From positions 63,628,987 through 63,692,986 of the forward strand of contig OU744726.1 of the NCBI GenBank assembly GCA_916613615.1: a DNA stretch of 64,000 bases, written 5' to 3'. Below, piece by piece: positions 11,591 through 21,849 of the stretch (the stretch's first letter is position 1; each line of letters begins with the position of its first letter). The notes below the pieces were generated by a model. It did no database searches. It worked only from the letters and a program-made list of their open reading frames with translations, and was not told the origin of the DNA. The position numbers and the translations under genes were made by a program. This DNA comes from Steromphala cineraria (Eukaryota > Mollusca > Gastropoda > Trochida > Trochidae).

Positions 11591-11901
11591 TAATGCTGAG
11601 GAATATATGGATGACAACTTCTTTGTACATTGACACGATTGATGCTGTAGTTTTCAAAACTACACTTCCCGTTTGTGACCCTGACCTTTGTCATGTGCCT
11701 CAGCAGTTTTTAACCTTTTTAAATCTGCGTTGTGTTCAAACATTCGGTAAGATAAATTCGTTATAACATTGCATAGTGGATTACATCGGTATTTATTATT
11801 GTATGCGACGTGTCGCACAGATTCTTGTGTCGTTATCAAGCAGAGGAAAACGTCGCATACAATGTACAAAGAAGTTGTCATCCATATATTCCTCAGCATT
11901 A
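11591..11901. repeat. Perfect 42-bp inverted repeat with nested inverted repeat
   Basis: The arm at 11591-11632 is the exact reverse complement of 11860-11901. Overlapping the second arm, an inner pair 'attgtatgcgacg' (11798-11810) and 'cgtcgcatacaat' (11851-11863) is also inverted. 'agaaaatgttaact' occurs just outside both arms in direct orientation (about 11543 and 11904). This could be a fold-back element or a local inversion-duplication. No protein is implied. Confidence 0.9.
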
Positions 11902-12418
11902 AAGAAAATGTTAACTCTTCAACTCAAGATATTTTTAGTTGGTTGTTTATTTTCATTTCATTAGAAGATCAAGTTTTATTTTGTGAGATCAGCTTACTTT
12001 TAGTTCATGAACTTTCAAAGAAATAAGCTAACAATCATGTACAATGTTACAGTTAATGAATGTAGTTGAAAATAAACTGTATGAAATATTTCAAATTTAC
12101 AATTAAAGGGTTTTATTTTTAATGATCCATGTGTTTTTACAAAATCAACTATAATGAATGAGATGATAGAGATTGAATTATATTCATTATGACAGCCACA
12201 CTTTCAAATAAAATAACAAAATAGTCTGATATCGTGCATTATTATCTACATCCATGTTACTGTCAATCCTTAATTGGACGCTCACAAAGTTTGTCATCCA
12301 GACCCTAAAGCAAAAATGTTTAATTGATGACCAACCTAGTCTAGAAAAGTATTGCAAGTCTAGATTGCTTAGCTTTAGTCGAAGCATCTTCAGGGCTCCA
12401 TTTTGTTATAATACATGA

Positions 12419-12869
12419 TTTTTAGCTCACCTTTACGAAGTAAATGTGAGCTTATGTCATGGCGCTTCGTCCGTCGTCCGTCTGTTCGTCCGTCCGTAAA
12501 CTTTCAGCAAAAGACTACTCCTCCTAAACGAATCCAGATATTCTGAAATTGTAGTACCCGGTATATTATACCAATGGTGATTCCTCACAGAAAGGTAGAC
12601 GTTTCGGTTTTGAGAATTCAAGATGGCCGCTATGGCTGCCATATTGAATTTTCAATTAGATTTCATGAAAAAGACTACTCCTCCTAAACGAATGCAGATA
12701 TCATTCTGAAATTGTAGTATGTTATACCCATGGTGATTCCTCACAGAAAGGTAGACGTATCAGTTCTGAGAATCCAAGATGGCCGCCATGGCAGCCATAT
12801 TGAATTTTCAATTAGATTTAATTAAAAGACTACTCTTTCTAAACCAATGTAGATATCATTCTGAAATTG
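12419..12869. mobile_element. Array-bearing element E1, left part (Helentron-like)
   Basis: It starts with a hairpin-capable 'agctcacctttacg...tgtgagct', then a 'gtccgt' microsatellite, then units of about 160 bp containing 'aagactactcctcctaaacg', 'gtgattcctcacagaaagg' and 'agatggccgc...gccatattgaatttt'. The third unit is cut by a LINE at about 12870 and resumes at 16788. Terminal hairpins, a tandem core and insertion between T residues fit non-autonomous Helentron/Pearl-type elements of bivalves. The class assignment is inference. Confidence 0.65.
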
Positions 12870-13580
12870 TGCGATAATGATCAAGAATAATAAAAACATC
12901 AAAGGGATAACAATAGGTAATATGGAATTTCTACTGAATCAATTTGCAGACGATACATCATGCATTTTAGATGGTTCAGAACGCTGTCTTTTCGCTGTTT
13001 TTACTGTACTAAATTTCTTTGCCAGATTTTCAGGTTTAAAGGTTAACATTGAAAAAACGCGTCTCATATGGATTGGATCCAAAAAGAGATCAAAAATGAA
13101 GTTATGTCCACAACTTAACCTAAACTGGGACCAAGGCGACTTTGACCTCCTAGGTATAACGTTTACTCATGATCTTGAAGATATAGTAGACACTAACTAT
13201 CAAGAAAAACTTAGAACGTGTGAACGGTTAATGTCTATTTGGTCAACACATAACCATACCCCATTTGGAAGAAACACTGTTTTAAAATCATTAATTATTC
13301 CAAAATTACATCACCTTTTTAGTTCATTACCTAACCCAAATACTGAATGTATTAATGAATTTCAAAGAAAATGTTTTAAATTTATTTGGAAGAACAAACC
13401 TGACAAAATAAAAAGAAGTCAAATAATTTGTGACAAAAAGAATGGAGGATTCAATGTGACAAATATCAAAGCAACAATGCAAGCGCAGAAATTATCAATG
13501 TTACGGCGTTTCGTCAACTCAGACTCAAAATGGTGTTTCCTTTTTAACCTCAATCTCACTAAGTTAGGTTCGGGTAACTT
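12870..13580 (+). pseudogene. Tx1/L1-like LINE, reverse transcriptase palm fragment
   Basis: The open frame from 12877 starts inside the reverse transcriptase and includes the FADDT catalytic motif, the FSGLKVNIEKTRLIW block and the thumb-like region typical of L1/Tx1-clade ORF2. It is 5'-truncated, inserted into an E1 unit, and itself interrupted at about 13581 by element E2, whose bases add an artefactual Ala-Ser-Val-Arg-Pro tail to the frame. The frame resumes at about 15638. Confidence 0.85.
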
Positions 13581-15637
13581 TTTAGCTCATCTGGCCTGTA
13601 AGGCCCGATGGGCTTATGGCATGGCATGGTGTCCGGCGTCCGTCCGTCCGTCCGTCCGTCCGTCCATCCGTCCGTAAACTTTGTGGAATTTCGACTTCTT
13701 CTCCAGAACCATAAGGCCTAGAAACCTAAAACTTTGTGTACATACTCCTTGGCTAGTGAGGATTAAAAATTGTAGCTTTGGTGGCTCTGTGACCCCTAAT
13801 AAGGGCCACAGGGGCCACGCCCTTAAAACCTATTTTCATCTTCTTCTCCAGAACTATGGTGATTCCGCACAGAAAGGTAGACGTTTCAGTTTTGAGAATC
13901 CAAGATGGCCGCGATAGCAGCCATATTGAATTTTTAGCTCATCTGGCCTGTAAGGCCCGATGGGCTTATGGCATGGCATGGTGTCCGGCGTCCGTCCGTC
14001 CGTAAACTTTGTGGAATTTCGACTTCTTCTCCAGAAACATAAGGCCTAGAAAGCTGAAACTTTGTGTACAGACTCCTTAGCTAGTGAGGATTATAAATTG
14101 TAGCTTTGGTGGCTCTGTGACCCCTAATAAGGGCCACAGGGGCCACGCCCTTAAAACCTATTTTCATCTTCTTCTCCAGAACCATGAGGCCTAGAAACCT
14201 AAAACTTTGTGTACATACTCCTTGGCTAGTGAGGATTAAAAATTGTAGCTTTGGTGGCCCTGTGACCCCTAATAAGGGCCACAGGGGCCACGCCCTAAAA
14301 ACCTATTTTCATCTTCTTCTCCAGAACCATGAGGCATAGAAACCTAAAACTTTGTGTACATACTCCTTGGCTAGTGAGGATTAAAAATTGTAGCTTTGGT
14401 GGCCCTGTGACCCCTAATAAAGGCCACAGGGGCCACGCCCTAAAAAACTATTTTCATCTTCTTCTCCAGAACCATGAGGCCTAGAAACCTAAAACTTTGT
14501 TTACAATTCCTTGGCTAGTGAAGATTAAAAATTGTAGCTTTGGTGGCCCTGTGACCCCTAATAAAGGCCACAGGGGCCACGCCCTTAAAACCTATTTTCA
14601 TCTTCTTCTCCAGAACCATGAGGCCTAGAAACCTAAAACTTTGTGTACATACTCCTTGGCTAGTGAGGATTAAAAATTGTAGCTTTGGTGGCCCTGTGAC
14701 CCCTAATAAGGGCCACAGGGGCCACACCCTTAAAACCTATTTTCTTCTTCTTCTCCAGAACCATGAGGCATAGAAACCTAAAACTTTGTGTACATACTCC
14801 TTGGCTAGTGAGGATTAAAAATTGTAGCTTTGGTGGCTCTGTGACCCCTAATAAGGGCCACAGGGGCCACGCCCTTAAAACCTATTTTCATCTTCTTCTC
14901 CAGAACATTAGGCCTAGAAACCTAAAACTTTGTGTACATACTCCTTGGCTAGTGAGGATTAAAAATTGTAGCTTTGGTGGCCCTGTGACCCCTAATAAGG
15001 GCCACAGGGGCCACGCCCTAAAAACCTATTTTCATCTTCTTCTCCAGAACCATGAGGCCTAGAAACCTAAAACTTTGTGTACATACTCCTTGGCTAGTGA
15101 GGATTAAAAATTGTAGCTTTGGTGGCCCTGTGACCCCTAATAAAGGCCACAGGGGCCACGCCCTAAAAAACTATTTTCATCTTCTTCTCCAGAACCATGA
15201 GGCCTAGAAACCTAAAACTTTGTGTACATACTCCTTGGCTAGTGAAGATTAAAAATTGTAGCTTTGGTGGCCCTGTGACCCCTAATAAAGGCCACAGGGG
15301 CCACGCCCTAAAAACCTATTTTCATCTTCTTCTCCAGAACCATGAGGCCTAGAAACCTAAAACTTTGTGTACATACTCCTTGGCTAGTGAAGATTAAAAA
15401 TTGTAGCTTTGGTGGCCCTGTGACCCCTAATAAGGGCCACAGGGGCCACACCCTTAAAACCTATTTTCATCTTCTTCTCCAGAACCATAAGGCCTAGAAA
15501 CCTAAAACTTTGTGTACATACTCCTTGGCTAGTGAGGATTAAAATTTTTAGCTTTGGTGGCCCTGTTGCCCCTAATATATATATTAAGCATAATTGATAA
15601 TGAAGCCTGATTAGCTACAGAGCCAATGGCTCTTTTT
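13581..15637. mobile_element. Array-bearing element E2, copy 1, inside the LINE
   Basis: The left end 'agctcatctggcctgtaagg' with its partial complement 'cccgatgggct' forms a hairpin and is followed by (gtcc)n. About 12 head-to-tail units of 145 bp follow, with 'gtgacccctaataagggcc' and 'cttcttctccagaacc' landmarks. The right end is 'gatta/tgagctacagagccaatggctc', also a hairpin. It sits in a T run of the LINE. At 13852-14000 an internal junction joins an array unit to E1 sequence and restarts the E2 left end. Confidence 0.8.
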
Positions 15638-16787
15638 TTGGAATATAGTTGTGATTACTTGAGACATGAGCTTCTTCCGCTTACACCTAACAAATACTAC
15701 AGAGATATGGGACTTGAACTCTGGAACAGAACATAAAGGGAACGACATACTATCAGAAACTATTTGGCTTAATAGTAATATACGCATTGCACGTGCCCCT
15801 ATCTACTATAAAGGTTGGAATCAAAAGGGAGTACGCTTCATTAACGATCGCATTGATAAGGACGGACAATTCTTTACCTATGAGAAATTTTCTAAATCTT
15901 TCGAGATCAAAATAAATTTTATCACTTACAATGGCCTTATCGCTGCAATTAAACAATATTTCCATGAAAAACATGTGAATATGACTCATTTAGAAAAATT
16001 GCAAAATCCAATACTGCCTCATACACTGCTAAATGTGTTTAATTGTTTGAAAGGTTCTAAGTATTTCTACAACATACTAATCACACCAATCACCACAAAA
16101 AACTTACACAGCATTAAATGGGAACGAAACATATTTAATGAAAACACATTTGATAACTGGTCTCAATACAATATGGTCCCTTTCAGATGCACAAAAGATA
16201 CAAGACTTCAATGGTTTCAATATAAAATACTACATCACATTCTTCCAACTAATAGCATTCTGTATAAATTAGGTTATATTGACAATCCTAACTGTAGTTT
16301 CTGTTCTCAAGAAATTGAGACACCAGTTCATTTATTTTGGACATGCGAAAAGGTAAATGAAATCTGGCAACAACTAGAATCCTGGCTACGTCAGAAGGCT
16401 CTTATCCAAATAAACATTACAAAGAAACATGTTCTGATTGGTTATCCGGATAAGAATAACGATCCTCTGAATATCATCTTAATAATAATGAAATACCTTA
16501 TATATAAAAACAAATTGAATAAAAGAATGCCACCATTTCAAGTATTCAAAAACGAAATGTGTGACTATTATTTACTTACTAAATGTTCAGCGATCATTGA
16601 GTGTGATATTAGCCTTTTCTATAAATTTTGGTCAACTTGCCATAATCTATTCACGTAAATTTGACTATTTGCCATACTGTACTTATGTGATTTTTCATTA
16701 TTAATGCTGTACCGGAATGTCATCTGTTGATTTTTAAAAAACACTGTAAAATGCTTTGAAAATAAAAAGTTAAAAAATAAATAAAAT
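15638..16787 (+). pseudogene. Tx1/L1-like LINE, ORF2 C-terminus, copy 1
   Basis: Reading across the E2 insertion, the frame continues WNIVVIT, then a TGA stop at 15660, then 330 codons from 15666 to 16658. It includes LQWFQYKILHHILPTNSILY and a CSFC...HLFWTCEKV cysteine/histidine cluster typical of the zf-RVT tail of such LINEs. The 3' end is an A-rich 'aataaaaagttaaaaaataa' tail at about 16780, after which E1 sequence resumes. The in-frame stop makes it a relic. Confidence 0.85.
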
Positions 16788-16883
16788 TCTGTAGTATGTT
16801 ATAACTATGGTGATTCCGCACAGAAAGGTAGACGTTTCAGTTTTGAGAATCCAAGATGGCCGCGATAGCAGCCATATTGAATT

Positions 16884-19457
16884 TTTAGCTCATCTGGCCT
16901 GTAAGGCCCGATGGGCTTATGGCATGGCATGGTGTCCGGCGTCCGTCCGTCCGTAAACTTTGTGGAATTTCGACTTCTTCTCCAGAAACATAAGGCCTAG
17001 AAAGCTGAAACTTTGTGTACAGACTCCTTAGCTAGTGAGGATTATAAATTGTAGCTTTGGTAGCCCTGTGACCCCTAATAAGGGCCACAGGGGCCACACC
17101 CTTAAAAGCTATTTTCATCTTCTTCTCTAGAACCATAAGGCCTAGAAAGTTGAAACTTTGTGTACAGACTCCTTGGCTAGTGAGGATTATGAATTGTTGC
17201 TTTGGTGGCCCTGTGACCCCTCATAAGGGCCACAGGGGCCACGCCCTAAAAACCTATTTTCATCTTCTTCTCCAGAACCATGAGGCCTAGAAAGCTGAAA
17301 CTTTTTGTACAGACTCCTTGGCTAGTGAAGATTATAATTTGTAGCTTTGGTGGCCCTGTGACCCCTAATAAGGGCCACTGCGGCCACGCCCTAAAAACCT
17401 AATTTCATCTTCTTCTCCAGAACCATGAGGCCTAGAAAGCTGAAACTTTTTGTACATACTCCTAGCTAGTGAAGATTATAATTTGTAGCTTTGGTGGCCC
17501 TGTGACCCCTAATAAGGGCCACAGCGGCCACGCCCTAAAATCCTATTTTCATCGTCTTCTCCAGAACCATAAGGCCTAGAAAGCTTAAACTTTGTGTACA
17601 GACTCCATGGCTAGTGAGGATTATAAATTGTAGCTTTGGTGGCTCTGTGACCCCTAATAAGGGCCCAACGGACACGCCCTAAAATCCTATTTTCATCGTC
17701 TTCTCCAGAACCATAAGGCCATAGAAAGCTGAAACTTTGTGTACAGACTCCTTGGCTAGTGAGGATTAAAAATTGTAGCTTTGGTGGCCCTGTGACCCCT
17801 AATAAGGGCCACAGGGGCCACACCCTTAAAACCTATTTTCTTCTTCTTCTCCAGAACCATGAGGCCTAGAAACCTAAAACTTTGTGTACATACTCCTTGG
17901 CTAGTGAAGATTAAAAATTGTAGCTTTGGTGGCTCTGTGACCCCTAATAAGGGCCACAGGGGCCACACCCTAAAAACCTATTTTCATCTTCTTCTCTAGA
18001 ACCATAAGGCCTAGAAAGTTGAAACTTTGTGTACAGACTCCTTGGCTAGTGAAGATTATAATTTGTAGCTTTGGTGGCCCTGTGACCCCTAATAAGGGCC
18101 ACAGCGGCCACGCCCTAAAAACCTAATTTCATCTTCTTCTCCAGAACCATGAGGCCTAGAAAGCTGAAACTTTTTGTACAGACTCCTTGGCTAGTGAAGA
18201 TTATAATTTGTAGCTTTGGTGGCTCTGTGACCCCTAATAAGGGCCCAACGGACAAGCCCTAAAATCCTATTTTCATCGTCTTCTCCAGAACCATAAGGCC
18301 ATAGAAAGCTGAAACTTTGTGTACAGACTCCATGGCTAGTGAGGATTATAAATTGTAGCTTTGGTGGCTCTGTGACCCCTAATAAGGGCCTAACGGACAC
18401 GCCCTAAAATCCTATTTTCATCGTCTTCTCCAGAACCATAAGGCCATAGAAAGCTGAAACTTTGTGTACATACTCCTTGGCTAGTGAAGATTAAAAATTG
18501 TAGCTTTGGTGGCTCTGTGACCCCTAATAAGGGCCACAGGGGCCACGCCCTGAAAACCTATTTTCATCTTCTTCTCCAGAACCATGAGGCCTAGAAACCT
18601 AAAACTTTGTGTACATACTCCTTGGCTAGTGAGGATTAAAAATTGTAGCTTTGGTGGCCCTGTGACCCCTAATAAGGGCCACAGGGGCCACGCCCTAAAA
18701 ACCTATTTTCATCTTCTTCTCCAGAACCATGAGGCCTAGAAACCTAAAACTTTGTGTACATACCTTGGCTAGTGAGGATTAAAAATTGTAGCTTTGGTGG
18801 CCCTGTGACCCCTAATAAGGGCCACAGGGGCCACGCCCTAAAAACCTATTTTCATCTTCTTCTCCAGAACCATGAGGCCTAGAAACCTAAAACTTTGTGT
18901 ACATACTCCTTGGCTAGTGAGGATTAAAAATTGTAGCTTTGGTGGCCCTGTGACCCCTAATAAGGGCCACAGGGGCCACACCCTTAAAAGCTATTTTCAT
19001 CTTCTTCTCCAGAACCATGAGGCCTAGAAACCTAAAACTTTGTGTACATACTCCTTGGCTAGTGAGGATTAAAAATTGTAGCTTTGGTGGCCCTGTGACC
19101 CCTAATAAGGGCCACAGGGGCCACGCCCTAAAAACCTATTTTCATCTTCTTCTCCAGAACCATGAGGCCTAGAAACCTAAAACTTTGTGTACATACTCCT
19201 TGGCTAGTGAGGATTAAAAATTGTAGCTTTGGTGACCCTGTGACCCCTAATAAGGGCCACAGGGGCGACACCCTTAAAACCTATTTTCATCTTCTTCTCC
19301 AGAACCATAAGGCCTAGAAACCTAAAACTTTGTGTACATACTCCTTGGCTAGTGAGGATTAAAAATTGTAGCTTTGGTGGCCCTGTTGCCCCTAATATAT
19401 ATATTAAGCATAATTGATAATGAAGCCTGATGAGCTACAGAGCCAATGGCTCTATTT
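16884..19457. mobile_element. Element E2, copy 2, with about 17 array units
   Basis: It has the same left hairpin and (gtcc)n as copy 1, inserted in 'gaattttt' of an E1 unit. Its 145-bp units fall into subtypes: one with 'gggccacaggggccacgccc', and one with 'gggcccaacggacacgccc' (17651, 18241, 18380). The mixture shows local homogenisation. The right part merges without a break into the LINE tail at 19458. Confidence 0.8.
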
Positions 19458-20607
19458 TTGGAATATAGTTGTGATTACTTGAGACATGAGCTTCTTCCGC
19501 TTACACCTAACAAATACTACAGAGATATGGGACTTGATCTCTGGAACAGAACATAAAGGGAACGACATACTATCAGAAACTATTTGGCTTAATAGTAATA
19601 TACGCATTGCACGTGCCCCTATCTACTATAAAGGTTGGAATCAAAAGGGAGTACGCTTCATTAACGATCGCATTGATAAGGACGGACAATTCTTTACCTA
19701 TGAGAAATTTTCTAAATCTTTCGAGATCAAAATAAATTTTGTCACTTACAATGGCCTTATCGCTGCAATTAAACAATATTTCCATGAAAAACATGTGAAT
19801 ATGACTCATTTAGAAAAATTGCAAAATCCAATACTGCCTCATACACTGCTAAATGTGTTTAATTGTTTGAAAGGTTCTAAGTATTTCTACAACATACTAA
19901 TCACACCAATCACCACACAAAACTTACACAGCATTAAATGGGAACGAAACATATTTAATGAAAACACATTTGATAACTGGTCTCAATACAATATGGTCCC
20001 TTTCAGATGCACAAAAGATACAAGACTTCAATGGTTTCAATATAAAATACTACATCACATTCTTCCAACTAATAGCATTCTGTATAAATTAGGTTATATT
20101 GACAATCCTAACTGTAGTTTCTGTTCTCAAGAAATTGAGACACCAGTTCATTTATTTTGGACATGCGAAAAGGTAAATGAAATCTGGCAACAACTAGAAT
20201 CCTGGCTACGTCAGAAGGCTCTTATCCAAATAAACATTACAAAGAAACATGTTCTGATTGGTTATCCGGATAAGAATAACGATCCTCTGAATATCATCTT
20301 AATAATAATGAAATACCTTATATTTAAAAACAAATTGAATAAAAGAATGCCACCATTTCAAGTATTCAAAAACGAAATGCGTGACTATTATTTACTTACT
20401 AAATGTTCAGCGATCATTGAGTGTGATATTAGCCTTTTCTATAAATTTTGGTCAACTTGCCATAATCTATTCACGTAAATTTGACTATTTGCCATACTGT
20501 ACTTATGTGATTTTTCATTATTAATGCTGTACCGGAATGTCATCTGTTGATTTTTAAAAAACACTGTAAAATGCTTTGAAAATAAAAAGTTAAAAAATAA
20601 ATAAAAT
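19458..20607 (+). pseudogene. Tx1/L1-like LINE, ORF2 C-terminus, copy 2
   Basis: This is a near-identical duplicate of 15638-16787, with the same TGA before the ATG at 19486 and the same 330-codon frame to 20478. Visible changes include Ile to Val in 'NFVTYNG' and Cys to Arg in 'EMRDYY'. The zf-RVT-like cysteine cluster is retained. Confidence 0.85.
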
Positions 20608-20704
20608 TCTGTAGTATGTTATAACTATGGTGATTCCGCACAGAAAGGTAGACGTTTCAGTTTTGAGAATCCAAGATGGCCGCGATAGCAGCCATATTGA
20701 ATTT

Positions 20705-21686
20705 TTAGCTCATCTGGCCTGTAAGGCCCGATGGGCTTATGGCATGGCATGGTGTCCGGCGTCCGTCCGTCCGTAAACTTTGTGGAATTTCGACTTCTTC
20801 TCCAGAAACATAAGGCCTAGAAAGCTGAAACTTTGTGTACAGACACCTTAGCTAGTGAGGATTATAAATTGTAGCTTTGGTAGCCCTGTGACCCCTAATA
20901 AGGGCCACATGGGGCCACACCCTAAAAACCTATTTTCATCTTCTTCTCCAGAACCATAAGGCCTAGAAAGCTGAAACTTTGTGTACAGACTCCTTGGCTA
21001 GTGAAGATTATGAATTGTAGCTTTGGTGGCCCTGTGACCCCTAATAAGGGCCACAGGGGCCACGCCCTAAAAACCTAATTTCATCTTCTTCTCCAGAACC
21101 ATGAGGCCTAGAAAGCTGAAACTTTTTGTACAGACTCCTTGGCTAGTGAAGATTATAATTTGTAGCTTTGGTGGCCCTGTGACCCCTAATAAGGGCCACA
21201 GCGGCCACGCCCTAAAAACCTAATTTCATCTTCTTTTCCAGAACCATGAGGCCTAGAAAGCTGACACTTTTTGTACAGACTCCTTTGCTAGTGAGGATTA
21301 TAAATTGTAGCTTTGGTGGCTCTGTGACCCCTAATAAGGGCCCAACGGACACGCCCTAAAATCCTATTTTCATCGTCTTCTCCAGAACCATAAGGCCATA
21401 GAAAGCTGAAACTTTGTGTACAGACTCCTTGGCTAGTGAGAATTATAAATTGTAGCTTTGGTTGCCCTGTGACCCCTAATAAAGGCAACAGGAACGTCCT
21501 TCAAATCTATTTTCATCTTCTTCTCCTGAAGTATAAGGCCTAGAAAACTGAAACTTGTCGCCTATATATACTTAATTTTATGATTGGTGCCCCTGTGGCC
21601 TCTACAAAGGGGGTATCATTGGCCACACTCTACAGCATAATTGATGATGAAGCCTGATGAGCTACAGAGCCAATGGCTCTATTTTT
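20705..21686. mobile_element. Element E2, copy 3 (short array)
   Basis: The left end follows an E1 unit as in copy 2. It contains about six 145-bp units, including the 'cccaacggacacgccc' subtype at 21337, then a diverged final unit and the hairpin end 'gagctacagagccaatggct'. E1 sequence ('agatttcatgaaaatgactt') resumes directly, so this is the one E2 copy with E1 on both sides. Confidence 0.8.
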
Positions 21687-21845
21687 AATGAGATTTCATG
21701 AAAATGACTTCTTCTCCTAAACCAATCTAGATATCACTTTCATATTGTAGTATGTTATACCTATAATGATTCCTCCCACAAAGGTAGACGTTTCAGTTTT
21801 GAGAATCCAAGATGGCCGCGATAGCATCCATATTGACTTTTCAGC
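21687..21845. mobile_element. Element E1, right remainder
   Basis: This is a single E1 unit with 'cttctcctaaaccaatctag', 'gtagtatgttatacc', 'gattcctcccacaaaggtag' and 'caagatggccgcgatagca'. It ends near 'ccatattgacttttcag', where similarity to the other units stops. This closes the nested block that opened at 12419. Confidence 0.6.
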
Positions 21846-21849
21846 TGCA

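Larger units (their letters stand above)
16788..20607. repeat. 3.82-kb tandem duplication of E1 unit + E2 array + LINE tail
   Basis: Landmarks repeat with a constant 3820-bp offset. The LINE ORF begins at 15666 and 19486, the LINE A-rich tail ends at about 16787 and 20607, and the E1 unit followed by the E2 left end starts at 16788 and 20608. The two 330-codon LINE frames differ at only about four residues, so the duplication is recent. The simplest origin is unequal exchange between two E2 arrays. Confidence 0.85.

Noticed and set aside
15753..15989. Minus-strand 78-codon frame, repeated at 19573-19809
   Set aside because: It is antisense to the LINE ORF2 tail and identical in both duplicates only because the LINE is duplicated.
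14515..21488. Several ~70-99-codon frames (MWPLWPLLGVTG..., LKLCVHTPWLVRIK...)
   Set aside because: They are shadows of the 145-bp E2 array units; they recur in every unit and carry no independent coding signal.
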